A stretch of DNA of 64,000 bases. It comes from Rhizobium sp. N324 (lineage in GTDB: Bacteria; Pseudomonadota; Alphaproteobacteria; Rhizobiales; Rhizobiaceae). Shown here in pieces: positions 17,729 through 26,390 of this stretch. The stretch is from the NCBI RefSeq assembly GCF_001664485.1, contig NZ_CP013630.1:4576006-4640005 (forward strand), in the 5' to 3' direction. Each line of letters opens with the position of its first letter. Within the stretch, counting starts at the first letter, position 1. Both the position numbers and the translations under genes were made by a program. The notes beneath the pieces were generated by a model. It ran no database searches and had not been told where the DNA came from. It saw only the letters and a list, made by a program, of their open reading frames with translations.

Positions 17729-18481
17729 ATGCGGGCATTTTGGGCTTCCCTGGACAGGCGCTGGCGCCGGAGCGGTGTCGGCATGCCACCTTTGCGCTGG
17801 CAGGCGAGCGTCTTCATCACGCTCAATGCCGTCATCCTTTCCATGCTGCTCTTCGATGCGCCGATCGGCGCCAGCGAGCCTTCCGCGCCGGTGAAGCAGC
17901 TCGGCGAAATGCTGACCGGTTTCGGCGATTCCGCTTGGCTGATCTACACCAGCATCCTGCTCTTCTTTCAGGGCAGGGCAGGCTACAGACTGTTGAAGAC
18001 GGCGCGCTCCAAGGCGCAGGCGCTTTATGTCAGCTGGATCGGCGCTTACCTCTTCACCACGGTGGTCTTCTCCGGGCTTCTCGCCAATCTGCTGAAGCGG
18101 GCGATCGGCAGGGCGCGCCCTGATCACTTCCAGGATTACGGCATCTTTTCCTTCACACCCTTTTCGGGCCACGCCGCTTTCGAAAGCTTTCCGTCGGGCC
18201 ATTCCACCACGGTCGGCGCCTTCTTCGCCGCCTTTGCGCTTCTCTTACCGCGCTATCGCGTTGCCTTCATTGCCTGTGCCATCTGGCTCGGCATGACGCG
18301 TGTCATGGTCGGCGCCCACTATCCGAGCGATGTCATCGCCGGCCTTGCCTTCGGCGCCTGGTTCTCGCTGCTGACGGCGATCGTCTATGCCCGCTGCGGC
18401 CTGCTCTTCAAACTGGCGCCGGACGGCTGGCCGCTCGCCAAGCGCCTGTTTCCGGACATGGAAAAGCCCGGCGCCTTGTAA
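17729..18481 (+). CDS. PAP2-family phosphatase, membrane
   Basis: A 250-residue membrane protein with five or six hydrophobic segments and all three PAP2/acid phosphatase motifs: Lys123-x6-Arg130-Pro131, Pro155-Ser-Gly-His158 and Arg191-x5-His197-x3-Asp201. These form the active site that hydrolyses lipid or isoprenoid phosphates on the periplasmic face. Candidate substrates include undecaprenyl pyrophosphate or lipid phosphates; the sequence does not decide. ATG 17729 is chosen because earlier in-frame starts (17609 GTG, 17621 ATG) fall on or directly after the leuB terminator. The ribosome site is weak, so an N-terminal extension remains possible. Confidence 0.78.
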   Translation: MRAFWASLDRRWRRSGVGMPPLRWQASVFITLNAVILSMLLFDAPIGASEPSAPVKQLGEMLTGFGDSAWLIYTSILLFFQGRAGYRLLKTARSKAQALYVSWIGAYLFTTVVFSGLLANLLKRAIGRARPDHFQDYGIFSFTPFSGHAAFESFPSGHSTTVGAFFAAFALLLPRYRVAFIACAIWLGMTRVMVGAHYPSDVIAGLAFGAWFSLLTAIVYARCGLLFKLAPDGWPLAKRLFPDMEKPGAL

Positions 18482-18496
18482 GCGCCGGGCCGTTTT
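18466..18496 (+). terminator. Terminator overlapping the end of the PAP2 gene
   Basis: GCCCGGCGC and GCGCCGGGC form a 9-bp stem spanning the stop codon, followed by CGTTTTC. Confidence 0.7.
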
Positions 18497-18524
18497 CTCA
18501 AGCTTCTCACGTTCGACCGTGTAA

Positions 18525-20411
18525 TCAATCCATTGCGTTGATATCTCTGTTCTTCGTTTCCGGCAGGAAGATCAGGCCGATCACCAGCGTGATCGTCGCA
18601 AAGACGATCGGATACCAGAGACCGTAATAGATATCGCCGGCGGCGGCGCTCATCGCGAAGGCCGTGGCCGGCAGCAGGCCGCCGAACCAGCCGTTGCCGA
18701 TGTGATAGGGCAGCGACATGCCGGTATAGCGGATGCGAGTCGGGAAGAGCTCGACCAGAAGTGCGGCGATCGGGCCATAGACCATCGTCACATAGAGGAC
18801 GAGGACGAACAGGATCGCGATCGTGCCGACCCAGTTGACGCGAGCGGGATCGGCCACCATGGCGAAGCTGCCGCCATTGGCGACGGTGTAAACCGCCATA
18901 TCGGTGACGCCATTGGCCTCATCCGCCGTCAGCAGCTTGGTCTCGACCAGCTTGGCCGCCGGCACGGTTTCCTTCTCGCCGGCACGCACGGTATCGGCAT
19001 TCAGTGCCAGTTCCGGATTGGCAGCGATAAAGGCGTCGAGCTTGGCATCGGGCACCTTGGCGGCGCCGCGCTTCAGCGGATAGCCGGCATCGTGGAGCGC
19101 GATGTTGACGCCCTTTTCGAAGGCGGCGGTCATGCCCTTGGCCTTGTCGCCGGCGGCGACGACGTCGAAGCTCGGGATCGTCTCGTTGCCGACTTTCACC
19201 GTTGCCGGCTGACCGGCGGGACCGGGCACGACGTCGTAAGGCACCGAGTTTTTGGTCAGGAAGGCGGTCGCCACGTCGCAGGAGCTGGTGAATTTCGACG
19301 TGCCGGTCGGGTTGAACTGGAATTTGCAATCCGAGGGATCGGCCGTCACCGTCGCGCGGATTGAGGCCTGAGCTTCGGCGAGCGCCGGGTTCGCTGTCCA
19401 TGTCATCGCCTTGAACAGCGGATTATAGGTTACCGCCGCGATGAGAAGGCCCGCCATGATGATCGGCTTGCGGCCGATCTTGTCGGAAAGACCACCGAAG
19501 ATGACGAAGAATGGCGTGCCGAGGAAGAGCGCGATAGCGACCATGACATTGGCCGAGAAAAGATCGACCTTCAGCACGTTCTGCAGGAAGAACAGCGCAT
19601 AGAACTGGCCGCCGTACCAGACGACCGCTTGGCCCATGGTGGCGCCGAGAAGCGCGATGAGCGCGATTTTGGCGTTCTTCCATTGCCCGAAGGCTTCGGT
19701 CAGCGGCGCCTTGGAGCCCTTGCCTTCCGCCTTCATGCGCTGGAACGCCGGCGATTCGTTCATCTTCAGACGGATCCAGACGGAAATACCGAGCAGGACG
19801 ACCGAGACCAGGAACGGAATGCGCCAGCCCCAGGCGGCGAATTGAACCGGACCCATGAGAGACTGAACCACGATGATGACGATCAGCGATAGGAACAGGC
19901 CGAGCGTCGCCGTCGTCTGGATCCATGAGGTGAAATAGCCGCGGCGCCCGTTCGGCGCATGTTCGGCGACATAGGTTGCCGCACCGCCATATTCACCGCC
20001 CAGCGCCAGACCCTGAAGCAGACGCAGCGCGATCAGGATGATCGGGGCGGCGATACCGATGGTGGCGGCACCCGGCAGGATACCGACCAGGAAGGTCGAC
20101 AGACCCATGATCATGATCGTCACCAGGAAGGTGTACTTGCGGCCGACCAGATCGCCAAGACGGCCGAATACCAGTGCGCCGAAGGGGCGCACCAGGAAGC
20201 CGGCGGCAAAGGCGAGCAACGTGAAGATGTTGCGCGTCGCCTCGGGATATTGGGTGAAATAGGTCGCGCCGATATAGGTGGCGAGCGAACCGTAGAGATA
20301 GAAATCATACCATTCGAAAACGGTGCCGAGCGAAGAGGCGAAGATCACCTTCTTCTCTTCGCCGGTCATCGGACCGGCCTTCGCGCCGTCGATGCTTGCG
20401 ACATTTGCCAT
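18525..20411 (-). CDS. MFS transporter, metabolite:H+ symporter type, with a large inserted loop
   Basis: A 628-residue major-facilitator protein. The N-terminal half has the MHS hallmarks: FEWYDFYLYG in helix 1, GRLGDLVGRK in loop 2-3 and LQGLALGGEYGGAATYVAEH in helix 5. The second half carries GGLSDKIGRK and LVELFPTRIRYTGMSLPYHIGNG. MHS proteins move organic acids, betaines or similar solutes with protons. Typical members are 430-450 residues; this one has about 190 extra residues (338-526) that are hydrophilic, between helices of the second half, with Cys362 and Cys378 as the only obvious cysteines there. ATG 20411 follows GGAGG. The substrate is unknown. Confidence 0.85.
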   Translation of the reverse strand: MANVASIDGAKAGPMTGEEKKVIFASSLGTVFEWYDFYLYGSLATYIGATYFTQYPEATRNIFTLLAFAAGFLVRPFGALVFGRLGDLVGRKYTFLVTIMIMGLSTFLVGILPGAATIGIAAPIILIALRLLQGLALGGEYGGAATYVAEHAPNGRRGYFTSWIQTTATLGLFLSLIVIIVVQSLMGPVQFAAWGWRIPFLVSVVLLGISVWIRLKMNESPAFQRMKAEGKGSKAPLTEAFGQWKNAKIALIALLGATMGQAVVWYGGQFYALFFLQNVLKVDLFSANVMVAIALFLGTPFFVIFGGLSDKIGRKPIIMAGLLIAAVTYNPLFKAMTWTANPALAEAQASIRATVTADPSDCKFQFNPTGTSKFTSSCDVATAFLTKNSVPYDVVPGPAGQPATVKVGNETIPSFDVVAAGDKAKGMTAAFEKGVNIALHDAGYPLKRGAAKVPDAKLDAFIAANPELALNADTVRAGEKETVPAAKLVETKLLTADEANGVTDMAVYTVANGGSFAMVADPARVNWVGTIAILFVLVLYVTMVYGPIAALLVELFPTRIRYTGMSLPYHIGNGWFGGLLPATAFAMSAAAGDIYYGLWYPIVFATITLVIGLIFLPETKNRDINAMD

Positions 20412-20596
20412 TGTCTGTCCTCCACAGAGTGATGAGCAACGCGCGCGACCTACTCTCCTCAAAGCAGACCCCTGGCCGCGACACGCCTGACGGGAGTGTG
20501 CCAGAAACGGCAGATCAAAAAGAGAGATGCTTTGGGATTATGACTTTAGTCTAAGGGCAGCGCGCTTTGGCAGGCAGCGGCGTCAGTCGGCCGTGG

Positions 20597-21859
20597 TTAG
20601 GCTCTCAGCGCCTGCGCCGGCGATTGCCGGTAGGCGAGCACCGCCGGCAGCGCGGCCAGGAGTGCGGCAAAGGTGAGCAGCACCGCCGCAAGCCCAGCGT
20701 CTTCATGGGCGAAGCTGACCGGCATCGCGATGCCGCTCGTCTCCGAGAACATGCCGGACAGGGTCAGCGCCGCAGCATAGCCGAAGGAAAATCCGAGCCC
20801 GATGCCGACTGCCACCAGGAAGAAGAATTCCAGCCAGGCGATGCCGAAAATCGCGCCGCGCGGAGCGCCGAAAGCCCGAAGCGCGCCGATCTGGCGGCGG
20901 CGTTGGCCGATATGGATGACCGTGACCAGCACCAGCGAGGCGGCGACGAGCGCTTGCGCGCCGGCGGCGACCGCGACGAGGATCTGTTTGGCGTTGCCGA
21001 GCGTGGCATAGAGATTGGTCAGCACCTCGCCGGGAAAGACGGCGACGGTATTGCTGTTGCGATATTCTTGCCGCAGCTTGTAGGCATCGGAGATGGTCTT
21101 CGGCTTGACGAGAATGGCGGGAAGGCCGGGAGCATCCGTAGCCCACTTCTCGTCGATGACGGCATCCGGGTCGATTTCGCCGTGATGCTCATGCCCATCG
21201 TGACCAGCGCCTTCGTGCTCATGAGCCTGTCCGGCCTCGGATTCATGCGCCTCCGCCCCCAGACCATGAATATGCCAGACGGCTTGGATTGGAACGAGAA
21301 TGGCCCGGTCCCAGGCCGTGCCCGTCGGCCGCAAGCGCCCGGTGACGTGATAAACGAGTTCGGTATGGGTTTCGCCGCCTTCTTCCGCCGAACCGTGCAT
21401 CGGCTTGATCTCGGCCCCGAGCGAAAGGCGGACGGCGGAACCGACCACCGCCTCGCCCTCGCGGGCAAACGCCTTGCCCTCCGCGAAGCCGCCGGACAAG
21501 TTCTCCGCCAGTATTGCCGTCGTGCCGACGATCGGATAGCCGGAGAAGGAATCGCCGAAGCCGATCGGCGCGGCCCAGTCGACGCGGGGATCGGCGGCAA
21601 GCCCGGCCAGCACGTCGCCCGGCATCAGCGGCAAGGGCGAGGGCTGCAGGAAGACGGAGGACAGCACCAGCTGCGTCTCGCTGCCGCCGGCGCCGATGAC
21701 GAGATCGAACTTGTCGGCGGCCCGCGCGCTACCGAGACGAAGCGCCCGCTCCTGCAGCACGACGCAAACGCCGAGCGCGGTCGCCAGCGCCACCAGCAGC
21801 ACGACCACCAGCGAGCCCGCCCAGAGGCGGCGAAGATCGGAAAGGATGAAGCGGATCAT
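20597..21859 (-). CDS. FtsX/MacB-type ABC transporter permease with a histidine-rich loop
   Basis: A 420-residue permease with one N-terminal membrane helix (about 13-35), a long periplasmic domain (about 40-285) and three C-terminal helices (about 292-315, 337-370, 388-410). This is the layout of FtsX/LolC/MacB permeases. RRRQIGALRAFGAPR (about 320-334) is the typical cytosolic coupling segment. The periplasmic domain holds nine histidines within residues 196-226 interleaved with acidic residues, a likely metal-binding loop. The start ATG overlaps the ATPase stop by four bases. The arrangement suggests metal handling, perhaps zinc, but the direction and substrate are inference. Confidence 0.82.
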   Translation of the reverse strand: MIRFILSDLRRLWAGSLVVVLLVALATALGVCVVLQERALRLGSARAADKFDLVIGAGGSETQLVLSSVFLQPSPLPLMPGDVLAGLAADPRVDWAAPIGFGDSFSGYPIVGTTAILAENLSGGFAEGKAFAREGEAVVGSAVRLSLGAEIKPMHGSAEEGGETHTELVYHVTGRLRPTGTAWDRAILVPIQAVWHIHGLGAEAHESEAGQAHEHEGAGHDGHEHHGEIDPDAVIDEKWATDAPGLPAILVKPKTISDAYKLRQEYRNSNTVAVFPGEVLTNLYATLGNAKQILVAVAAGAQALVAASLVLVTVIHIGQRRRQIGALRAFGAPRGAIFGIAWLEFFFLVAVGIGLGFSFGYAAALTLSGMFSETSGIAMPVSFAHEDAGLAAVLLTFAALLAALPAVLAYRQSPAQALRA

Positions 21860-22548
21860 GCAGCCTCTCCCGCCATTGCCGCGGAATCGGCGCTGATCCG
21901 GCCGGAGCCGAAGGTGATGCGCCGGTCGAGCCGGCCGGCCAGGCGCTGGTCGTGCGAAACGACGATCAGCGTGCTGCCTTCGGCAATGGCGAGATCGAGG
22001 ATGAGATCGCCGACAGCCTCACCGCTTTCGGCATCGAGGCTCGCCGTCGGTTCGTCAGCAATGATGACGCCGGGCTTGCGCAGCAGCGCCCGGGCGATCG
22101 CCACGCGCTGCATCTCGCCGCGCGACATGGTTTCGATCTTCTGGCCGGGGCGGGAAAGACCCACCGTGCCCAAAAGCGCATGCGCCCGCTCGGTGACATC
22201 GGCCGTGGCCGCACCCGCAAGCCGCGCCGGCAAAAGCACATTCTCCAGCGCCGACAGACCAGGGAAGAGATGAAATTCCTGCATGACCAGGCCGATATTG
22301 GCCGCCCGGAACCGATCGCGCCGGCTTTCCGAAAAGCCCGCAATATCCTCGCCGTTCCAACGGATGCAGCCTTGCCGCGTCCGCTCCAGCCCAGCAACGA
22401 TATTGACGAAGGTGCTTTTGCCGGAGCCGGAAGCGCCTGTAATGGCGACCCTGCTGCCGGCATCGATCGACAGCCGGCCGATTGCCAGCACCGGCGAGGG
22501 CAGGCCTGGGAAGGTGACAGCAAGATTTTCGATAGTAAGAGCGAGCAT
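21856..22548 (-). CDS. ABC transporter ATP-binding protein (LolD/MacB type)
   Basis: A 230-residue ATPase with Walker A GASGSGKST (38-46), the signature MSRGEMQRV with Ser142 and a Walker B ending ADEPTA (Asp165-Glu166), followed by the D-loop SLD and the switch histidine in VVSHD. It pairs with the adjacent FtsX-type permease, which starts inside its stop codon, and lies 6 bases after the upstream Tat-signal protein. All three genes are thus one operon. Confidence 0.9.
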   Translation of the reverse strand: MLALTIENLAVTFPGLPSPVLAIGRLSIDAGSRVAITGASGSGKSTFVNIVAGLERTRQGCIRWNGEDIAGFSESRRDRFRAANIGLVMQEFHLFPGLSALENVLLPARLAGAATADVTERAHALLGTVGLSRPGQKIETMSRGEMQRVAIARALLRKPGVIIADEPTASLDAESGEAVGDLILDLAIAEGSTLIVVSHDQRLAGRLDRRITFGSGRISADSAAMAGEAA

Positions 22549-22554
22549 ATCGGT

Positions 22555-23016
22555 TCAGACGGCGGAATATTCGGCCTGGCGGACCCGCAGCAGGCTGACG
22601 AAGCCGGTTTCCGGATCCGTCCAGGAACCGTATTCCAGGGTACCGCGCACCTCGATCGTCTGGCGCGGCTGCACGAAGGTCTGCTTCTCCCCGAGATAGA
22701 CGACGACGATATTATCAGGCCAGTCCGCATCGGAGGAGCAGAAGGGGCAGAGCGACATCGGCACTTCGGTGAGCACGAAGAACTGCGCCTCGGCTTTCAA
22801 AGGCGGCGCCATGAAGCCCTTCATGCTGATGTCCCGGCCGGCGAGGCGCTTCACCTTGTCGGAAAATTCGAGGCCGAGCACGCCGAACTTGCCGTAGAGC
22901 TCGTCGAAGGAGAGCGAGGCGTCGCCCGCGCGCACGGCGGAAGCGGCAAAGGGAAGCGCAACGGCGGCGGCGATCAGCCGGCGGCGGCTGAGATGCAGCG
23001 AAGAGAATATGTCCAT
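22555..23016 (-). CDS. Exported protein, DUF3299-like, of the ABC cluster
   Basis: A 153-residue protein with a twin-arginine-like leader (SRRRLIAAAVALPFAASAVRA, residues about 10-30). The mature part is small, with strands ISMKGFMAPPL, QFFVLTEVPMSLCPFCSSD and NIVVVYLGEK. The layout is reminiscent of DUF3299 proteins, which occur beside FtsX-type ABC systems linked to zinc in other bacteria, but I cannot confirm the family. The only cysteines are in LCPFCSSD (a CxxC), which could bind a metal or form a disulfide. It lies 6 bases upstream of the ATPase gene. Confidence 0.65.
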   Translation of the reverse strand: MDIFSSLHLSRRRLIAAAVALPFAASAVRAGDASLSFDELYGKFGVLGLEFSDKVKRLAGRDISMKGFMAPPLKAEAQFFVLTEVPMSLCPFCSSDADWPDNIVVVYLGEKQTFVQPRQTIEVRGTLEYGSWTDPETGFVSLLRVRQAEYSAV

Positions 23017-23037
23017 TGCGACCTCCAGAAAGCAAAT

Positions 23038-23100
23038 CCTGGCCGCTGAACGGCCAGGACAGTGATCGAAGAAAGCGGCAAGGCCGGCAAACGGCCTTGC
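23038..23100 (-). terminator. Two stem-loops after the alkaline phosphatase gene
   Basis: On the reverse strand, the hairpin at 23078-23100 (GCAAGGCCG / CGGCCTTGC) follows the phosphatase stop by 15 bases and leads into CGCTTTCTTCG. A second hairpin at 23038-23058 (CCTGGCCG / CGGCCAGG) leads into ATTTGCTTTC. They probably limit read-through from the phosphate-controlled gene into the ABC cluster. Confidence 0.6.
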
Positions 23101-23115
23101 GGGATCAGCTTCGGA

Positions 23116-24870
23116 TCAGTTCGTCTGCTTGGCGCCGAGCGCGAAGGTGTCGGCGAGCACACGATAGACGTCGCTCTGTTCCATGTAACCATGGAACTCT
23201 TCCGAGCCTGGACCAGCCGACTGCAGGACGACGTCGTCGACCGCATGGACGCCGCTCTCGCTGCTCTTCGGAAGATTGCCCTGAACGAAGACGGCGCCGG
23301 GAACATCCTTGTACTGCTCGTTGGCGACATATTCCTTCTTTTCGTTCTGGACGGCCGGAACGAACGGGCCGTCGAGCTTCGGACGGAAGGTCTCGTAGTG
23401 ATCGGGGCCGTTGTTGGCGCTCAGGAACAGGCGGCGGCTGACGTCGATCTTATCGGGATAACCGTCGCCGTTTTCGTCCTTGTAGTTCGGGAAGCCGGCT
23501 TCGGCATAGGTGCCGACCTTTTCGCGCATTTCCGTGCCCGGCTTCTCGTCATCGACGGTGCCGATGATCGATACGCCGTGCGTATGGTCGCCGGTGACGA
23601 CGATCAGCGTATCGGGATGGGACTTCTGGAATTCGCGGGCAACGCCGATCGCCTGGTCGAATTCGATGGTTTCGACGACGGCGCGATCCCAATCGAGCGG
23701 ATGGGACATCTTGTCGATCGAGGAACCTTCGACCATCAGGAAGAAACCGTCTGGATTCTTGGAGAGGCGGTCGAGCGCAACCTTGGTCATGTCGACGAGA
23801 CCCGGCTGGTTCGGGAACTTGTCGACCGTGCCCTTCTTGAGGAATTCGCGGTCGAGCGTCACGTCCATATTGCCGGTGTGGAACAGGCCGAGGAGATTGC
23901 CTTCAGCAGATGCATTGGCGGCGAGCTCGTTCTTGTCGGTAGCAAGCTTGTAGCCGGCATCCTGGAACAGCTTTATGTAGTCCTGGTTGTCCTTGCGCTT
24001 GGAACCGGCGATCTCCTTGCCGAGGAAGTAGGCCGAACCGCCGCCGAGCAGGACTTCCGGCTTGACGTCGAGCAGCATGCCGACGACATCGGCCTTGTCG
24101 TTGCGGTTGCGGGTATGGGCAACGACGGCAGCTGGCGTCGCGTCCTCCACCTCAGCCGTCGCGACGATGCCGATCGACTTCTTCGTCGTGCGGCGAACGG
24201 CTTCTGCAAAGGTTTCGACGCGCGGGTCGTCGAGCGAGGCGGGCGTACGGTCTGCGTAAACGCCGATCGCGTTGACGGCCGTCTTGTGGCCGGTCATGTA
24301 GGCCGACATGGTGTTGGCCGAGTCCGTGGCAACCGCATTCGTCGCCGACGTGCCGACGAAAGCCATGCGATCGAGGTCGTCCATATTCAGCCGGCCGTTC
24401 GCCTTACCTTCGCTCATGCCCTTCGACATGATGCGGGCGGCGGTGCGGTGCGCGACCGAAAGACCGTCGCCGAGCAGGAAGATGATGTTCTTGGCTTTCG
24501 GCTGAGCCGCGGTTTCGTAAACGTTCCAGGTGACAGACTTCGTTTCGTCGCCGGCGGCGACTTCGATCTTGTAGTCGCCCGGAGCGGAAATCTTCAGGCC
24601 GCGCAGCAGCAGCGCCGAGCCGAGAGCCTTGTCATCCTTGCCCTTTTCCAGCTCGACGAACTGTGCCTCGCCGCCGAGGACGGTCTTGTAGTCCTGGCCG
24701 TTGACGGTGATCTTCACGTCTTCGGGCTTGACCTGCTTGTTGAGTTCGACCTTGAAATCGAACGGCGAACCGGCAAGAATCGTCGCGCGATCGAGCGGAT
24801 AGACCGTCGTCGCCTGAGCGGCGCCCGCAAGGATGGTGCTGGCCGCAAAGGCGGCAAGAAGCGTACGCAT
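23116..24870 (-). CDS. Alkaline phosphatase (PhoA superfamily), periplasmic
   Basis: A 584-residue exported phosphomonoesterase. Residues 1-20 are a signal peptide ending AAQA, about 21-120 form an Ig-like beta domain, and the alkaline phosphatase core follows. Active-site elements are FLLGDG (metal ligand Asp135), ATDSANTMSAYMTG with nucleophile Ser184, MVEGSSIDKMSH (metal ligand Glu) and GDHTHG (Asp/His ligands). It releases phosphate from organic esters. ATG 24870 is the first codon of the signal peptide; an upstream in-frame ATG gives a non-secretory extension. An 18-bp PHO box lies 57 bases upstream, so induction by PhoB under phosphate starvation is expected. Confidence 0.9.
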   Translation of the reverse strand: MRTLLAAFAASTILAGAAQATTVYPLDRATILAGSPFDFKVELNKQVKPEDVKITVNGQDYKTVLGGEAQFVELEKGKDDKALGSALLLRGLKISAPGDYKIEVAAGDETKSVTWNVYETAAQPKAKNIIFLLGDGLSVAHRTAARIMSKGMSEGKANGRLNMDDLDRMAFVGTSATNAVATDSANTMSAYMTGHKTAVNAIGVYADRTPASLDDPRVETFAEAVRRTTKKSIGIVATAEVEDATPAAVVAHTRNRNDKADVVGMLLDVKPEVLLGGGSAYFLGKEIAGSKRKDNQDYIKLFQDAGYKLATDKNELAANASAEGNLLGLFHTGNMDVTLDREFLKKGTVDKFPNQPGLVDMTKVALDRLSKNPDGFFLMVEGSSIDKMSHPLDWDRAVVETIEFDQAIGVAREFQKSHPDTLIVVTGDHTHGVSIIGTVDDEKPGTEMREKVGTYAEAGFPNYKDENGDGYPDKIDVSRRLFLSANNGPDHYETFRPKLDGPFVPAVQNEKKEYVANEQYKDVPGAVFVQGNLPKSSESGVHAVDDVVLQSAGPGSEEFHGYMEQSDVYRVLADTFALGAKQTN

Positions 24871-24927
24871 GGAAAACCCCCGTTTTCGTTGCAGACATTG
24901 ATGACTTGGCCGGGATACCTGCCGAGG

Positions 24928-24945
24928 ATGACAGCGGCATGACAA
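24928..24945 (-). promoter_or_regulatory. PHO box (PhoB operator) of the alkaline phosphatase gene
   Basis: Read on the reverse strand the site is TTGTCATGCCGCTGTCAT. It is two 7-mers spaced by four bases and differs from the rhizobial consensus CTGTCAT-N4-CTGTCAT at a single position. It is correctly oriented toward the phosphatase start. Confidence 0.85.
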
Positions 24946-25048
24946 AACGTCGCAGCACCGGGCCGCTGCTTTCGCGCCCTGCTTCGAGCGCAAAAACCTT
25001 GACTCCTGTGGAAAACCTTTTAAGAGCAACAGCGGAAAAGGAATCTCC

Positions 25049-25168
25049 ATGGTTCGCGACGAACACGCCATTGCTGCATGCAATGACCGGGCACAGGTTG
25101 CCGGGGTGGACATTGCCGTTCCGGTTTCTGCCAAAACCAAGGCCAAAACGACGACGAAAACCGTCTGA
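25049..25168 (+). CDS. Possible small protein of 39 residues
   Basis: The gap 24871-25279 holds the PHO box and this short ORF. ATG 25049 is preceded by AAAAGGA at a good distance, and a TTGACT...TAAGAG promoter-like pair lies at about 24999-25026. The product would be soluble, with an acidic/neutral first half and a basic, threonine/lysine-rich tail (SAKTKAKTTTKTV). I recognise no family. It could instead be untranslated leader of asd, which starts 111 bases after its stop. Confidence 0.35.
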   Translation: MVRDEHAIAACNDRAQVAGVDIAVPVSAKTKAKTTTKTV

Positions 25169-25279
25169 CGTCTCTGGCCTGCCGCTCTCTCCCCGGCTCG
25201 GCTGGGGACAGGAAGACGCGATCCGTCGCGCCTTTCCCCTCACCGGACAAGAGGAGAGAAGAGAAAGAGAGCTTGAGAA

Positions 25280-26314
25280 ATGGGTTTCAAAGTAGCAATT
25301 GCGGGAGCGACCGGAAATGTCGGCCGGGAGATGCTCAACATCCTCTCCGAACGCGGCTTCCCCGCCGATGAGGTCGTGGCGCTCGCCTCCGCGCGTTCGC
25401 AGGGCACCGAGGTTTCCTATGGTGACCGGACGCTGAAGGTCTCCAACCTGGAGAATTACGATTTTTCCGACACCGATATCTGCCTGATGTCGGCCGGCGG
25501 CGAGATCTCGAAGAAGTTCTCGCCGAAGATCGGCCAGCAGGGCTGCATCGTCATCGACAATTCGTCGGCCTGGCGTTACGACGCCGACGTGCCGCTGATC
25601 GTGCCGGAAGTGAATCCGGATGCCATCAGCCAGTTCACCAAGCGCAACATCATCGCCAATCCGAATTGCTCGACCGCCCAGCTGGTGGTGGCGCTGAAGC
25701 CGCTGCACGACTTCGCCAAGATCAAGCGTGTCGTCATCTCGACCTACCAGTCGGTCTCCGGCGCCGGCAAGGACGGCATGGACGAGCTCTTCAATCAGAC
25801 GCGCGCCGTCTTCGTCGCCGATCCGATCGAGAACAAGAAGTTCACCAAGCGTATCGCCTTCAACGTCATCCCGCACATCGACGTCTTCATGGAAGACGGC
25901 TACACCAAGGAAGAGTGGAAGGTGCTGGCCGAGACGAAGAAGATGCTCGACCCGAAGATCAAGGTAACCTGCACCGCGGTGCGCGTGCCGGTTTTCATCG
26001 GCCATTCGGAATCGGTTAACATCGAGTTCGAAAACGAGATCACCGCCGACCAGGCGCGCGACATCTTGCGCGATGCACCGGGCTGCCTCGTCATCGACAA
26101 GCGCGAGAACGGCGGCTACATCACGCCGTATGAATCCGCCGGCGAGGACGCGACCTACATCTCGCGCATCCGGGAAGATGCGACGGTCGAAAACGGCCTC
26201 AACATCTGGGTGGTCTCCGACAATCTGCGCAAGGGCGCGGCATTGAACGCGATCCAGATCGCCGAGCTGCTGGTCAATCGCGGCCTTGTCAAGCCGCGCA
26301 AGCAGGCCGCCTGA
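25280..26314 (+). CDS. asd: Aspartate-semialdehyde dehydrogenase
   Basis: A 344-residue enzyme that makes L-aspartate 4-semialdehyde from aspartyl phosphate, the branch point to lysine, diaminopimelate, threonine and methionine. It opens with the NADP-binding VAIAGATGNVGREML, has nucleophile Cys130 in NPNCSTAQLV, SGAGKDGMDEL in the middle, and the substrate-binding VRVPVFIGHSESV. It is monocistronic, with a terminator after the stop. Confidence 0.95.
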   Translation: MGFKVAIAGATGNVGREMLNILSERGFPADEVVALASARSQGTEVSYGDRTLKVSNLENYDFSDTDICLMSAGGEISKKFSPKIGQQGCIVIDNSSAWRYDADVPLIVPEVNPDAISQFTKRNIIANPNCSTAQLVVALKPLHDFAKIKRVVISTYQSVSGAGKDGMDELFNQTRAVFVADPIENKKFTKRIAFNVIPHIDVFMEDGYTKEEWKVLAETKKMLDPKIKVTCTAVRVPVFIGHSESVNIEFENEITADQARDILRDAPGCLVIDKRENGGYITPYESAGEDATYISRIREDATVENGLNIWVVSDNLRKGAALNAIQIAELLVNRGLVKPRKQAA

Positions 26315-26340
26315 TACCATTTGTAAACCATAAGATGCTA

Positions 26341-26367
26341 AAGCCCTGCTCGGTGAGCGGGGCTTTT
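26341..26367 (+). terminator. Rho-independent terminator after asd
   Basis: AAGCCCTGCTC pairs with GAGCGGGGCTT around a GGT loop, followed by a short T-tract (TTTTCC). Confidence 0.78.
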
Positions 26368-26390
26368 CCGGGCAAAGTGGGGTTTTCTCA

